Positions 20,561 through 34,479 of a stretch of DNA of 64,000 nt are shown piece by piece. The stretch comes from Larix kaempferi. Taxonomy: Eukaryota > Streptophyta > Pinopsida > Pinales > Pinaceae. The stretch's first letter is position 1; each line of letters opens with the position of its first letter. The notes beneath the pieces were generated by a model, which had not been told where the DNA came from, did not search any database, and saw only the letters and a list, made by a program, of their open reading frames with translations. The stretch is taken from the NCBI GenBank assembly GCA_027924585.1, contig BSBM01000076.1:3610501-3674500 (forward strand). The letters run 5' to 3'. The position numbers and the translations under genes were made by a program.

Positions 20561-22350
20561 ATCTGAAAGTTTCAAAGGCAAAATTGAGGAGTAAAACTTT
20601 GCAGTTTTCAAATTCTGAATATACCAGTTTGATCAGCTCATCAAGGCGCATATTTCTATCCTTTCGGAAGTTTGAAATTCAAAGTTTGAATTTTTTGGGT
20701 TTCTCTGACAAACCCATATCCAGCTCCAGGTCCAGTTCTTGCAAATCAAGTGGATTGGGTTAATCCTAGAAGAAGATGGATTGGTCACCTGCATAAGTGA
20801 AGAAGTTCCTGTCTCAGAGGGAGATGAGGATAAGGCCTTACATAAGAAGAATACAAGCGATCTCGACAGGTATGACTCATCGAGGTATGTTTCGATATTT
20901 GTCAATGATTAAGTTTATGGTATGTTTGTCTTCAGGTTATTACAGTTAGTACAATTTTGATTTTAGATTTGTCGTATAACCTTAACAAAATTATGAATGC
21001 ATGATAGAAGATATTCATTGGTTAGGGTGTTGACACTTATGATTGTACTAATGCATTATGATGTTGTGTGAGGTTGATGTTGTCTGCTAACAAGATACAG
21101 GTACATCACAAAAGACAAATCAGGTTCCATGACCATGAAAACATGAATACAAAGACTCATCCATAATCTTTGTTCTACTTACGAGGTATGTATGACTTTG
21201 TTATATTATGCTTAACCTATGAGACATGCAGGTTCTAGCTCAGGATCTCTAAATCATTGAAGAGATTGTTTAGGTGTGTTGTACATAACCAAGTAGGTAT
21301 ACTAATCCAGGTATGTTTCCCATGAATCTTACCTTGTGTTAGGATCCCTTATATAAGTATACTTGGAATGATTGGTTATGCTTATTCATAAAGTTAGTAA
21401 TCAAGGGTTTATGCATGATTTAATTAACCAGAAGAGTACTATGATCAAACAAGAATATGCATGAGTAAAAGAAGACTTACTTGAAACCCTGAATACTAAT
21501 GATCATGACTATACATATTCAAGATTATTTAGAATTAGAATGTTTTGAGAATATACTAATGAATGAATGTTTGTGTATGAGATCATGAGGATGACACTAG
21601 TGCACACTTGAGCATGCACAGTGGTACAGAATGAATAGAAGTTCAAAGGACATATAGAAGATCAAGTGGGAGGCAACCACACAAACATAAAAGATAAGTA
21701 TTTGAGTTGTTATTTGAAATAGTAAATGATATTTCTTGTATGCATATTTGTATTCCTAGAACATATCATGCTGAGTGCAAACATTCATAGAGCATTGAAC
21801 ATTATACTACTAATATGCATATGATTGGTAAGTTGGACAAACATTCCATTGTTGCTTGTCTAGAATGAAACCTCTTTGCTGACATGCTGAGAGCTGTGCA
21901 CACTCTCGATAGTATGTTCTGGTAGAGATGGAAGGCATCTAGATAGCCACTGTATGCATACAGGATATGGGAAAGTGTTGTGCCAAAGTATTGGTCAAGA
22001 TAGTTGCATAACTATGTAAATGATATCTGTATGCATAATAGGTTATCATGATACCATGATTATGAAGGATTACTAATCATGTACTTAATTTTGTTTTGTA
22101 GGAAAGATCATGAAGAATAATGAACACCGAACAAGTGATGGATGTTCAACAAGAAGATTTACAAATCAAACAAAATATAGAAGGCTTGTGGCTAGAAGAT
22201 TCTCTTAGAAAGAGGAAGAGAATCATGATGAGATGTTTGCTCCAAGTGGCTAGATAAGACCATTCTCTTAATGGTGTAATTAAAGAAGAAGTGTGAATCA
22301 GGTTCTGTATGGGTTCCCAGGATCGATAGTATATTGATGAGAATACATGT
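20560..22350. other. Unique interior of the young element
   Basis: No open frame of note and no gag/pol motif in any frame. The stretch 21300-22150 is AT-rich with many short ATG-containing words. Confidence 0.6.
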
Positions 22351-22352
22351 GG

Positions 22353-23015
22353 GGATTGTATCATCCTTGAACACTTGTTCTAAAGTGAGCCGTAGACAGG
22401 TGTCTCCGAGAAAGAAAAGGGGATTGGATCATCCCTGGACTTTCAGTCCTAAAGAGAGCCGTAGACGTGAGGTCTCCGAGAATGAAGTCCTTAGTGGACA
22501 GTTGAGGGGATTGGATCATCCCTGGACTTTCAGTCCTAAAGAGAGCCGTAGACTTGAGGTCTCCGAGAATGAAGTCCTGAGTGGACAGTTGAGGGGATTG
22601 GATCATCCCTGGACTTTCAGTCCTAAAGAGAGCCGTAGACATAAGGTCTCCGAGAATGAAGTCCTTAGTGGACAGTTAAGGGGATTGGATCATCCCTGGA
22701 CTTTCAGTCCTAAAGAGAGCCGTAGACGTGAGGTCTTCGAGAATGAAGTCCTTAGTGGACAGTTGAAGGGATTGGATCATCCCTGGACTTTCAGTCCTAA
22801 AGAGAGCCGTAGACGTGAGGTCTCCGAGAATGAAGTCCTTAGTGGACAGTTGAGGGGATTGGATCATCCCTGGACTTTCAGTCCTAAAGAGAGCCGTAGA
22901 CGTAAGGTCTCCGAGAAGTGGGGATTGTATCATCCCCGGACCTTGGTCCCTGAATTGATCCGTAGACGTATGGTCTTCGAGAATAAAGTGATGGGGATTG
23001 CATCATCCCGGAACC
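22353..23015 (+). repeat. 87-bp tandem array with dyad motif
   Basis: Full 87-bp units start near 22420, 22505, 22592, 22679, 22766 and 22853, with partial or diverged units at both edges (22353, 22919, 22992). Each starts with GGGATTGGATCATCCC or a near form: arms GGGA/TCCC around an 8-base loop that contains GATC. Because 87 is a multiple of three, the array is open for 228 codons (29-residue repeat with GLDHPWTFSPKESRRREV). I regard this as a by-product: there is no gag-like feature, and edge units break the period. Confidence 0.9.
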
Positions 23016-23157
23016 ACTAGTTCAAAATGTACGTGAGGACTGCATCGTCCATGAACTGGGTTCAAAATGTACGTGAGGACTGCATCGTCCATGAACTGGG
23101 TTCAAAATGTACGTGAGGACTGCATCGTCCATGAACTGGGTTCAAAATGTACGTGAT
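23016..23157 (+). repeat. 40-bp tandem array with dyad motif
   Basis: TTCAAAATGTACGTGA recurs at 23021, 23061, 23101 and 23141, an exact 40-bp period. Each complete unit has GGACTGCATCGTCC: perfect arms GGAC/GTCC around TGCATC, whose first four bases are self-complementary. Confidence 0.93.
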
Positions 23158-23870
23158 GGGATTGCATCGTCCCTAGACATGAGACTTGTCTTAAAGTGAT
23201 AAGGACTAATCATCCTGTAAGTAGATTGGGATTGCATCGTCCCTAGACATGATGAGGTGTCTTAAAGTGATAAGGACTAATCCTCCTGTAAGTAGATTGG
23301 GATTGCATCGTCCCTAGACATGGTGAAGTGTCTTAAAGTGATAAGGACTAATCATCCTGTAAGTAGATTGGGATTGCATCGTCCCTAGACATGGTGAGGT
23401 GTCTTAAAGTGATAAGGACTAATCATCCTGTAAGTAGATTGGGATTGCATCGTCCCTAGACATGGTGAGGTGTCTTAAAGTGATAAGGACTAATCATCCT
23501 GTAAGTAGATTGGGATTGCATCGTCCCTAGACATGGTGAGGTGTCTTAAAGTGATAAGGACTAATCATCCTGTAAGTAGATTGGGATTGCATCGTCCCTA
23601 GACATGGTGAGGTGTCTTAAAGTGATAAGGACTAATCATCCTGTAAGTAGATTGGGATTGCATCGTCCCTAGACATGGTAAGGTGTCTTAAAGTGATAAG
23701 GAGTAATCATCCTGTAAGTTGATTCGGGATTGCATCATCCTTAGACATGGTGAGGTGTCTTAAAAGGATAAGGATTGATCATCTTGTAAGTTGATCTGGA
23801 TTGCATCATCCATAGACATGAGAGATGTCTTAAATTGAGAGGGATTGACCATCCCGTAATTGGATCATGT
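23158..23870 (+). repeat. 71-bp tandem array with two dyads per unit
   Basis: GGGATTGCATCGTCCC recurs at about 23228, 23299, 23370, 23440, 23511, 23582 and 23653 (71-bp period), with diverged units before and after. It forms arms GGGA/TCCC around TTGCATCG. The second half of each unit holds AGGACTAATCATCCT, arms AGGA/TCCT around CTAATCA. The central units are nearly identical and the 3' ones are more diverged. Confidence 0.93.
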
Positions 23871-23929
23871 GTGTTGCAGGGTATGCTGCTGTTGTGTATA
23901 CTTGTATCAGTGTGGATACTTGTATTGAT

Positions 23930-24085
23930 AGATGTATTAGTGAGAATACATGCTTTTGATGATAGATGTATTAGTGAGAATACATGCTTTTGATGATATA
24001 TGTATTAGTAAGAATACATGTTTTGATGATAGATGTATTGGTGAGAATACATACTTTTGATGATACATGTATTGATTAATGTACT
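23930..24085. repeat. Short irregular repeat TGTATT..GAGAATACATG
   Basis: Four or five units of roughly 32-38 bp carry GATGATA(G/T)ATGTATTAGTGAGAATACATG-type words (the full unit is longer than quoted here). They sit between the 71-bp and 24-bp arrays. Confidence 0.75.
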
Positions 24086-24106
24086 TGTATGGTTGAGGAT
24101 ACTTAT

Positions 24107-24506
24107 GTTGTAGATCGAGATGATCCAGATGCTGTAGATCATGATGATCCAGATGCTGTAGATCGAGATGATCCAGATGCTGTAGATCGAGATGATCCAG
24201 ATGCTGTAGATCGAGATGATCCAGATGCTGTAGATCGAGATGATCCAGATGCTGTAGATCGTGATGATCCAGATGCTGTAGATCGAGATGATCCAGATGG
24301 TGTAGATCGAGATGATCCAGATGGTGTAGATCAAGATGATCCATATGCTGTAGATGAGATGATCCAGATGCTGTAGATCGAGATGATCCAGATGTTATAG
24401 ATCGAGATGATCCAGATGCTGTAGATCGAGATGATCCAGATGCTGTAGATCGTGATGATCCAGATGCTGTAGATCGAGATGATCCAGATGCTGTAGATCG
24501 AGATGA
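24107..24506 (+). repeat. 24-bp tandem array
   Basis: About 16 copies of GATGATCCAGATGCTGTAGATCGA (24 bp), with occasional T/A variants and one shortened unit near 24352. Read as codons it gives an acidic octapeptide repeat (VDRDDPDA), but the frame is closed by the irregular unit and there is no gene context. Units contain closely spaced GATC palindromes. Confidence 0.93.
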
Positions 24507-24509
24507 TAT

Positions 24510-24740
24510 GACAATGCTGATGATCATAAGATGACGATGCTAATGATCGTGTGATGACGATGCTGATGATCGTGAGATGACGATGCTGATGATCGTGTGA
24601 TGACGATGCTGATGATCGTGAGATGACGATGTTGATGATCGTGTGATGACGATGTTGATGATAGTGAAATGACGATGTTGTTGTTCATGTGATGACGATG
24701 CTGATGATCGTGTGATGGCGATGCTGACAATCGTGAGGAT
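24510..24740 (+). repeat. 23-bp tandem array
   Basis: GATCGTG(T/A)GATGACGATGCTGAT recurs at 23-bp spacing (24545, 24568, 24591 and so on), about nine units. It shares GATGATC words with the preceding 24-bp array and was probably derived from it by slippage. Confidence 0.88.
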
Positions 24741-24949
24741 TCAGATATTGATGTTGCTGTAGCTGTTTGAGTGCTGCAGAAGATAAAGACTCAGTACTGA
24801 AGATGTTGATGTTCCAGTATTGAAGATATTCCAGTAACTGGTTGAGTTACTGATGATGTTGAGAAAGCTTCCAATGATTTATAGATGTATCATGTATGAT
24901 GTTGATGACTCCTTGCTCGTGCAGATGCTGTTATAATATCCTTCTCGTT

Positions 24950-24958
24950 AAGGGGGAG
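24950..24958 (+). promoter_or_regulatory. Polypurine tract
   Basis: AAGGGGGAG directly precedes the 3' LTR and would prime plus-strand DNA synthesis. Confidence 0.9.
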
Positions 24959-25562
24959 TGTTGAGATATTGTAACTTCAAAGAATATTATATTTGTACTT
25001 TATTATTCCGGAGATGATTCATTCCTCCGTGAAGATCTTATTGTATATCCGGAGATGTTTATTCCTCCGTCGGAATGTGGTAACTTGGGTTATTAGACTT
25101 CCCTAGTGGGGGTCGGCCCTGTATGTGTTATGTGGGTCAAAGGGTTATTAGACCACCCTAGAGGGGTCGGCCCAGTCAGTTATAATGGGGTATTTAACCT
25201 AATGGTTAAATACGAGCCTACATGTACTTGTGTAAAATACATATCAGAGTAGTGTATAAATAGAGGAGGTGTGTTCCTCATTATACACATTCACTCACTT
25301 GAGGATATCGCACTTGTGGAGGAGAGGTCTGCTATTGTGGAGGAGGAGATCATGTCTCAGGGTTTCATCTTTGTATATTGTTGGTCATCTATATTGAGGA
25401 AGCTTTGCTGGGTTTTCTACCCCATGAGGGTTTCCCAGGATAAATCTTTGTCTCTTGTGTTTATGCTGTGCTTGTTGTTTCTTCAGTGATCCTGTATATG
25501 CTATTATTGTGAAATAGAATGTAATGCTGCTATTTTCTGTCTTAGCATATTGAATTCTAACA
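24959..25562 (+). repeat. 3' LTR (604 bp)
   Basis: Identical in length to 18794-19397 with one visible substitution. Followed by the target duplication GATAT. Confidence 0.95.
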
Positions 25563-25567
25563 GATAT

Positions 25568-26925
25568 AACTTATCTTAGCTTCATAGTCTAGAGTACTGC
25601 ATCTTTGCAGATGTATGAGGTTCTAAGCAGTCAAGCAAGGATGGTTGATGAGATGTCCTTCTCATGAACGATAGAAGGTAATGTACTTTATTTCGCTGGT
25701 CATATCAACAGTATGCAGTCTCAAGGGTTAATTAATTTGAGCTCAACAAAGGTACGTGGATTATGAGAAAACGGATGCATTGACTAACTCTGTCTGGGCT
25801 GGCCACTGGTGAATACATTGGTAATGGCAAAAAGTATGAGCTAATTATCCAGATAAGTAGAGCACTCTGTGGTTGTTTGCATCAGTAATGATAAGGCTTG
25901 TTTTCAAGAAACAAAAATAAATTTATATGTTACTTAAATCAGATCAGAATGAAGCACATTTATTTCAGACTCGTACTTTTAGCTGTTTAAAGACATCTCA
26001 GATTGGTGACCTTTTTGGCAGCGGGGGTTGAATTTCTCAGGTCTGAAATACCTCTGATTCAAAGCTTTTTGAAGGGACATCATTTTATGTCAAGCTTATC
26101 AACAGGATTCGGTCAATAAACTTCCTTAAATCTGTAAAGAATATTCCATCTGTGGGAATGTGCTCCGACCCTGTGTATGCAGAGAAGACATTGTTTGCTG
26201 TAGAAGGTTTTTATCAGCATGATAAAAAATAATAAAAAGGGATTTGAAGTGACCCATGGGTTTGCCAAGCCTATGACTTCCAGCAGTAAATTCTTCAATT
26301 GCCTCCAGAAATGATGCATCTGAAATGATGCATCATTTCAGATGCATCTGAAATGATGCATCTGAAATTTGTCTCCAGAAAAGTCCTCCTGAGTGAAAGC
26401 TACAGGAATGGGTTGACTGTGTTCCTCTCCAATATGAGCCCAATGCCAGACAGGTCATCAAATCGGCAATCAAGAGGGTGGCATGTAGTCTAAAAATAAG
26501 ATGTGTGCCTTCATCTCTTTGATACACATATCTCTGATCTGTAGAAAGGAATATACAACAAAGTCCAGGTCTGGTATAAGAATGCCCAGCGCAAGTGGAG
26601 ACTTTTTTGAGATACATAGGGCACAGTGGCTCGTCATTTGTGTAGCCAGCAATGGAGAAATACAAATAGTTTTCCAGATTAGCAATCACTCGGATCAACA
26701 TTCACAATGAAAAGCTTACCAGTAAATGCTTCTATAGATGATACGCTCCAGTATAAATGAGGTTTAACCAAAGAGCAAATGTAAGATCTATGCACATTAT
26801 TTGAGGAACAGCTAACCTATTTTTATTTGTCTTTGTAATGGAAGTTGGTAAGTGGTCCACCCTTCATCTAAGGACTGTTAAGAATCCCAAGTGGCAGCTG
26901 CATAGTACCTTGACATGGTCAAGAA
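25568..26925. other. No recognisable gene; contains a perfect palindrome
   Basis: This stretch continues the DNA present before the young element inserted. The minus-strand open frame at 26333-26701 has no recognisable domain and its end lies in the palindromic segment; I do not call it a gene. Confidence 0.5.
26313..26348. repeat. 36-bp perfect palindrome
   Basis: The half GATGCATCTGAAATGATG is followed by its exact reverse complement with no spacer. The phrase ATGCATCTGAAATGATGCATC is then partly repeated directly to about 26370, so inverted and direct copies of one 17-bp unit overlap. Confidence 0.95.
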
Positions 26926-27256
26926 TCAAAACATCACGTAAATTGTGTCCGACACGACTTTTGGTCGTGTCCGAAATCGGGACACGATGAAAAGTACGGA
27001 CACGATTTCACATCGTGTCTCTGACTGTGCGTCGTGTGTCTTGAAAACAGGACACGTTTTCCACGGAAAAGAGCGCCTAGGTTTAGTTTAAAACCGATTT
27101 TTCATTTTCTTTTTGTCATTTGCAAGTGTGGAGAAGGTTGAGAGTGACTTTTATGTGCAGGTGAAGGAGATTTGAAGGCTATCCAAGGGAATCCAAGTGC
27201 ATTGGGGCTGGATTTGTGGAGAGGATTGCAAGCTTAACCATCAAACAATAAAGGGA

Positions 27257-28336
27257 ATGTCTCAATCAGCTAGGGCAAGAGCTAAGGGGCAAAGGAAAGG
27301 GAGAAATGCACCATCTAGTGCCTCCCCTCCTATTCCTCCAAGCACAAGCGGTTCTCCTCCTCCTTCAAGTGCTCCATCTGCTGCTAGTGGAGCTAATGCT
27401 ATTGCTCCATTTAACCCTGTTTTAGCAAGACAACAAGCCCAAGAAAAAAAATACCCTTTGTGGAAGCATGTGACAAGGAAAGATGGGCCTGGGGCAAAGC
27501 TTGGTGGGGGAGGCAATGTGTCTTGGAGATGCAATTTTTGCAAGAATGAGTGCAAGAGCACATATTACCGGGTTAAGGGCCATTTGTTGGCCCTTCCTTC
27601 TTTTGGGATTTCTTCATGCAAAGCAGTGAGTGTTAACCAAAGGAGGGATATCGAAAGAAAGGATCATGTTGGCTTAGGGAAGGTGGCAACAACAAGCAAG
27701 AAAAAAGAGGATGATCCTCTTCCATTCTTGAGGAAATCCTCTAGCACCAAGCCTCCATTTCCACCTGGCATTCATGGGAGTTGGGATACTTATCAAACAA
27801 GAAAGAGGCAATCTCCAAGTGGTCCAATGGATAGGATTTTCCAACAAGAGGCGCGAGAAGAGGTGGACCTTACCATTACATTCTATTTCTACCTCAACTT
27901 CATCTCATTCAATGTTGCACGGTCACAATTGTTTATTGAGATGTGTCAAAGTCTCATGGAATGAGCTCCAAGTGGTTATGTGCCTCCTGGTTCAGAGAAG
28001 CTTAGAACCACATTGTTGGTTAAATCAAAGAAGGAGGTAGATAAAATTCTTGAGCCAATTAGATCAACATGGCCCTCATCCGGTGTGAGTATTGTTTCTG
28101 ATGGATGGACGGATCCAACACGCCATCCACTCATTAATTTCATGGTATCTTCCCAAAACAAACTGGTGTTCTTGAAAGCGGTGGATGCTCTTGGGAAATA
28201 CAAGGATGCACAATATATGGGTGAGTTATTCATCAAAACCATTGTAGAAGTAGGTGTTGATTATTGTACAATCATCACGGACAATGCACCTGTTTGCAAG
28301 GCTGTTGGCATGATTGTGGAAGCTAAATATCCACAG
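27257..28336 (+). pseudogene. hAT transposase exon: BED finger and DUF659
   Basis: The ATG at 27257 opens a Ser/Pro/Ala-rich leader (about 60 residues). Next come YPLWKHVTRKDGPG and the BED zinc finger WRCNFCKNECKSTYYRVKGH, then the LFIEMCQSLME segment. One in-frame stop (TGA, 27962-27964) precedes the DUF659 region: SGYVPPGSEKLRTTLL, then ..IRSTWPSSGVSIVSDGWTD and INFMVSS. Further on come ITDNAPVCKAVG and VEAKYPQ. A consensus splice donor (CAG|GTATG) follows at 28337. The DGW and TDNA Asp positions fit the RNase-H-like catalytic core. The stop and loss of the downstream exons make it inactive, although sequence quality is higher than in the relic at 2114-7624. Confidence 0.85.
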
Positions 28337-30985
<2,649 letters not shown>

Positions 30986-30989
30986 TAGA

Positions 30990-31270
30990 AAAGGAAGCGA
31001 TTTGAAACCACCAGTTATGTGCAGCTTTGGCTTGTCGGCGTGGTAGCTGGTTGATTAATTGCAGAGCTCGGGGTCTCCATTGTATGCTTGACCCATCTCG
31101 AAGACAACAACACAGGAATCGATCCGAAAGCTCCTTTATGAACTACAACATTCAGATACCCTGAAAACGATGCGAAACCCGACTCTGTCTCATTAAGAAT
31201 TACGAAGGGCGATGTTAACAGTCCATCTACCACCCACGGATCCAACGCGAAGTTAAATGCCACTGTAGCA
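30990..31270 (-). other. Unidentified coding-like fragment, minus strand
   Basis: An open frame of 82 codons (31015-31263) with a plausible mixed hydrophobic composition (VVDGLLTSPFVILNETESG). I recognise no family. It lies directly behind the ZNF330-like piece in the opposite orientation and may be another captured fragment. Confidence 0.3.
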
Positions 31271-33286
31271 AAACATAAAATTTAAATTCAATATCAAAGC
31301 TCGGGGTCCATAATTTACAGCTCCAGTTCGTTTTGTAAAGACACCACCATAGCTTTGAACATGTGACAACACCCACTGCCCAGAGTTCGGGTTTCAATAA
31401 AGATCAAACCTATTTGATGAATTTTTCGATTACGAGAGCCACAGGTCATCACTCGTCAGGATTAGCCAGGTCGCCGATTACGCTGGTTTCATGCCTTAGA
31501 TGAGCCGATGGGGGTTCCACATTTCTCTGATATCAACTTTTTCTTAATATTCACGTTGGATGAGCAAAATCGGTAAATCATCAGCGTATTCCTTTTATCG
31601 ATTCAGATGGAGAACAGTCGATTATGAATAACCCGTGTTTTTCTTCTGCCATCGAATCGTGAAGCTTGGATCCACACTTCGTCGGCAGCCAAAGTTTTAA
31701 TGCACAATGTTGAGCTTGAGTTTCATAAAACAATCAAACACGCAACAGAACTTAAGCACTGATTTGGTTTCACGCCATTGATTGCCAGCCTGTCGGCAGC
31801 ATCGATTTCCTTGGTTTTCCCATAAATTGAGCACTCTCTGTCTCGCTCCCTACGACCTGTTATGGATCCAATATTCCAGTTGTGGGTTTTCACATAGTTC
31901 GACACCAGTTTATGAGCAGATAATTACGACGAGTTTCGGAAGTCAATCAAACCGCCAGTTACATCACCGTCCAGGCAATCTTTTTTTCATTCGCAGCTGA
32001 TTGAATTGATGCCGATTATCCAATGTGCTCGGTGTTCAAACAATTAGTCAAAATAGTGGAAGTTAAAGCGGTGGTCATTTATTTATCACTGAGTTCACTG
32101 CGGATTACTCGAATCCAGATTTGGGCGTGATTGATCTTAGTTTTTAAAAAATATGTAGCCATTCGGGTTTCATCCTCAACACCTGTTGACAGCCGATGGA
32201 TGAGTCATCACCTTTTTTCAGTAGCAGCCATTCGCATATCTAGTGGGCAACCGACTTCAGCTTTAAATCTTTTGGACTTGCAGTTTCATGTGATTTAGGG
32301 GTTTTTTATTTGTAAACGTGGCTGGTGGAGCATGCAGCAGTTCCTTTGCTAAGTTGTCCTCTATGTTGGTAGGAGCTTTTAGTGGATTTAGAACCTTTTT
32401 TTATTTTTGATGGAGGAGAGAAAAGAGGATCTTACCCACTTTTTGTCATCATTTTTATATTCCTCTTTTAATTTCAAGAGAGCCTTTTAGGCCTATAAAA
32501 GGAGCCAACCTCCTCGTTTGTAATCATGGAAAAAAAGTTGGGAGTTTTTCTCTTCCCGTGAATTTAATGAAAATACCATAGGATTCTTTGGATAAATTGA
32601 GCATATGTGGCGTGAGCTTGTGATATTTTAATTGAGTGTGAGCATTTCCAGATTCGGCATTTTCTTTTCATTGTGTAAGAGGCCATAGAAGGGTGACAAT
32701 CCACCACGTTGGAAGGTGAAGGATTCTTAGTAGTCGGCTTTCTTCTTCCCTTTGGCGAAGAACTCTTAGCGTCTGCTTTCTCTTTCCCTTTGAGAGCGTG
32801 TAAATTCAGGTATTGATCTTTGCATTTAATTTGGTTGTGCAATATTGGTGTTTGGTTTGCATAGCGCACCTCCCGCACTTAGAGAGGAAGAAGTATTCTT
32901 TCTGATCTGTCAAACACTAGACTGAGCATGGCTTCCCCCTTAGTCATATATGACACAAGGCCCCTTTAAACCCTCTTTTGACTCCATTCGCCCCTCTGAT
33001 ATATTGGCACTGGCCTTCTCCTCGAGGATTGATCCTCCCATCTTTCCCATCACCCAAGTAAAAAACCTTTTTTTTGTTACTATTGTTTCTCTAAGGCAGC
33101 CTCTTCATTCACCTTGCCCTTCGTTGCACCTACCTTAGGGATACCCCCCTAGAGTTGGAGAAGAGCCAACCTGAAGTGAAGAGGAGAGGAGTGTGGTGAC
33201 ATTGGCCTCTCTCTTGAGAGTTGTCATCCAGTTGGTGTGTTACATTTTGGGCTTCAACACACGCATGCCAGTTTTGAGAGACAACA

Positions 33287-33541
33287 AAGGGAAAGACAAA
33301 GATGTGGGATGTCTTTCCTGATGATATGGGTTTGGACAATAGTACTGAGTTGGCATTAGCCAACATGGATCTTAATGATCCAGTGCTAGAGCCGATCACT
33401 TTTGATGATGGTGATCATATGGAGGGGTCATCCTCCATAGCAACAGATGCAGATCGTCAGATGGGTAGAGAGGAGGAGGATGAGGATCAGGGCAGTGCCA
33501 ATGATGAGTTTGTTGATTCAGGCATGGAGGAGGACTATTGA
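33287..33541 (+). pseudogene. hAT transposase C-terminal acidic tail
   Basis: Starting GKTKMWDVFPDDMGLD, this matches the tail of the second hAT copy (63168-63431) in both sequence and stop position. It is rich in Asp/Glu near the end (GREEEDEDQG..EEDY) and lacks the extra EEEGE residues seen in the other copy. The upstream hATC dimerisation domain is separated from it by insertion B or lost. Confidence 0.85.
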
Positions 33542-33839
33542 CATATGGGATTCTTCCATCTTGATCCACCCCCTTTTGTATTTACTATTAGTCTATTTGG
33601 CATTTGCCAGTGCCCAGTGTCATTCCGACATATATGTAATGCATTTTGATTTTGATGACTTAATGAGAAATATGGTTCTGACATGCATCTATGTGTCTCA
33701 TTGTGATTTGTGAATGACAAATGTGTAATCATTAATGTGTTTTGATTCTAATTTCTATTCAATATTTGTAAATGTTCTAGTTTCTAAATTTTTTTGGATC
33801 TATATGTCAATATTTTTAAATTTTAATATATTTAAAAAA

Positions 33840-33955
33840 ATATATATATGTATATAAAACGTGTCCTTCGTGTCCTGATTCCGGGGGTCACCGTGTCCGT
33901 GTCGGACACTAGTATTTTTGTGTCCTTCGTGTCCCGTGTCCTCGTGTCAGGTGAC
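33840..33955 (+). repeat. hAT terminal region with GTGTCC repeats
   Basis: GTGTCC occurs at least six times, with the inverted form GGACAC once in GTGTCGGACAC. The end reads CGTGTCAGGTGACTTAG. The reverse complement CTAAGTCACCTGACACG also begins the copy at 62690, so the terminus lies within this word. Confidence 0.8.
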
Positions 33956-33959
33956 TTAG

Positions 33960-34218
33960 GTTTCCATGTAATTTTTGTGTTCTATTATTATTGTTGCTTG
34001 CTTCGATTTTTATATTTTTCCAACATATTTCACCTTGCAATTCGTTGCCTAAAATTCTAACAATCCTATGTAGGGAAGCCCCCCTTAAACTGGAGGAGCG
34101 CTGACAAAACTTGCAAAGAGGGCTTATGTGGTGACATTAGCAATCCTTCTTAGTTCCTCCAAGGTCTCACTTGAGCTTTAGGACTTTATCTCAAGAAGTG
34201 AGAGTTTGAGAGGTAACA
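33960..34218 (+). mobile_element. End piece of the LTR-like family ('C')
   Basis: The segment 34070-34218 carries the family block: GGGAAGCC.CCCTTAAACTGGAGGAG, GTGGTGACATTAGC, and the end GTTTGAGAGGTAACA. Only about 150-260 bp is present. The end is followed by CAACC. Confidence 0.55.
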
Positions 34219-34479
34219 CAACCTACAATAACACATGTAGGCTCACACATGTGGAGGGCTACTCTCCAATGGTACACATGTCAAGCTCCAAGGTGATGTC
34301 CACAAGCAAGGCTCCAAATGCAAGGGCATTCCACAAGGTGTGTCCAATGCTCCTCCTTCAAGCCTCCAACAATCCTCCTAAGCTATGTACTCAAATGGGT
34401 CCACTCCCCTTGCATGAACATTGTTGCAACCCAAACATCCTCGAATCAACTCCAGGCCTCCATCCAAGCTACCCCGTGT

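Larger units (their letters stand above)
18794..25562 (+). mobile_element. Complete young LTR element without gag/pol (LARD-like)
   Basis: Two 604-bp LTRs (18794-19397 and 24959-25562) have TG..CA ends, a perfect tRNA-iMet primer-binding site (19398-19409), a polypurine tract (24950-24958) and an exact 5-bp duplication GATAT (18789-18793 and 25563-25567). I see one difference between the LTRs (C versus T near 19216/25381), implying recent insertion. The 5.56 kb interior contains no gag, protease, integrase or RT in any frame. Much of it is successive tandem arrays. The layout matches large retrotransposon derivatives, which move using proteins from a partner. Its LTR shares words with the copia LTR at 7625-8093. 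Confidence 0.93.

Noticed and set aside
22334-23020. 228-codon open frame with 29-residue repeats
   Set aside because: It is open only because the 87-bp unit is a multiple of three. It has no domain and lies in a non-coding retroelement interior flanked by arrays whose periods (40, 71 and 23 bp) do not keep a frame.
23158-23870. Regular 71-bp repeats considered as a CRISPR-like array
   Set aside because: Units are head-to-tail with no unique spacers, and the context is a plant LTR element; it is a minisatellite.
24089-24527. Acidic octapeptide repeat frame (+) and Ser/His-rich repeat frame (-)
   Set aside because: Both are translations of the 24-bp minisatellite; every frame of such an array tends to stay open.
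26333-26701. 122-codon minus-strand open frame
   Set aside because: No recognisable domain, and one end lies in palindromic/direct-repeat sequence.
27262-27561. Minus-strand 99-codon frame
   Set aside because: Antisense shadow of the hAT transposase N-terminal exon.
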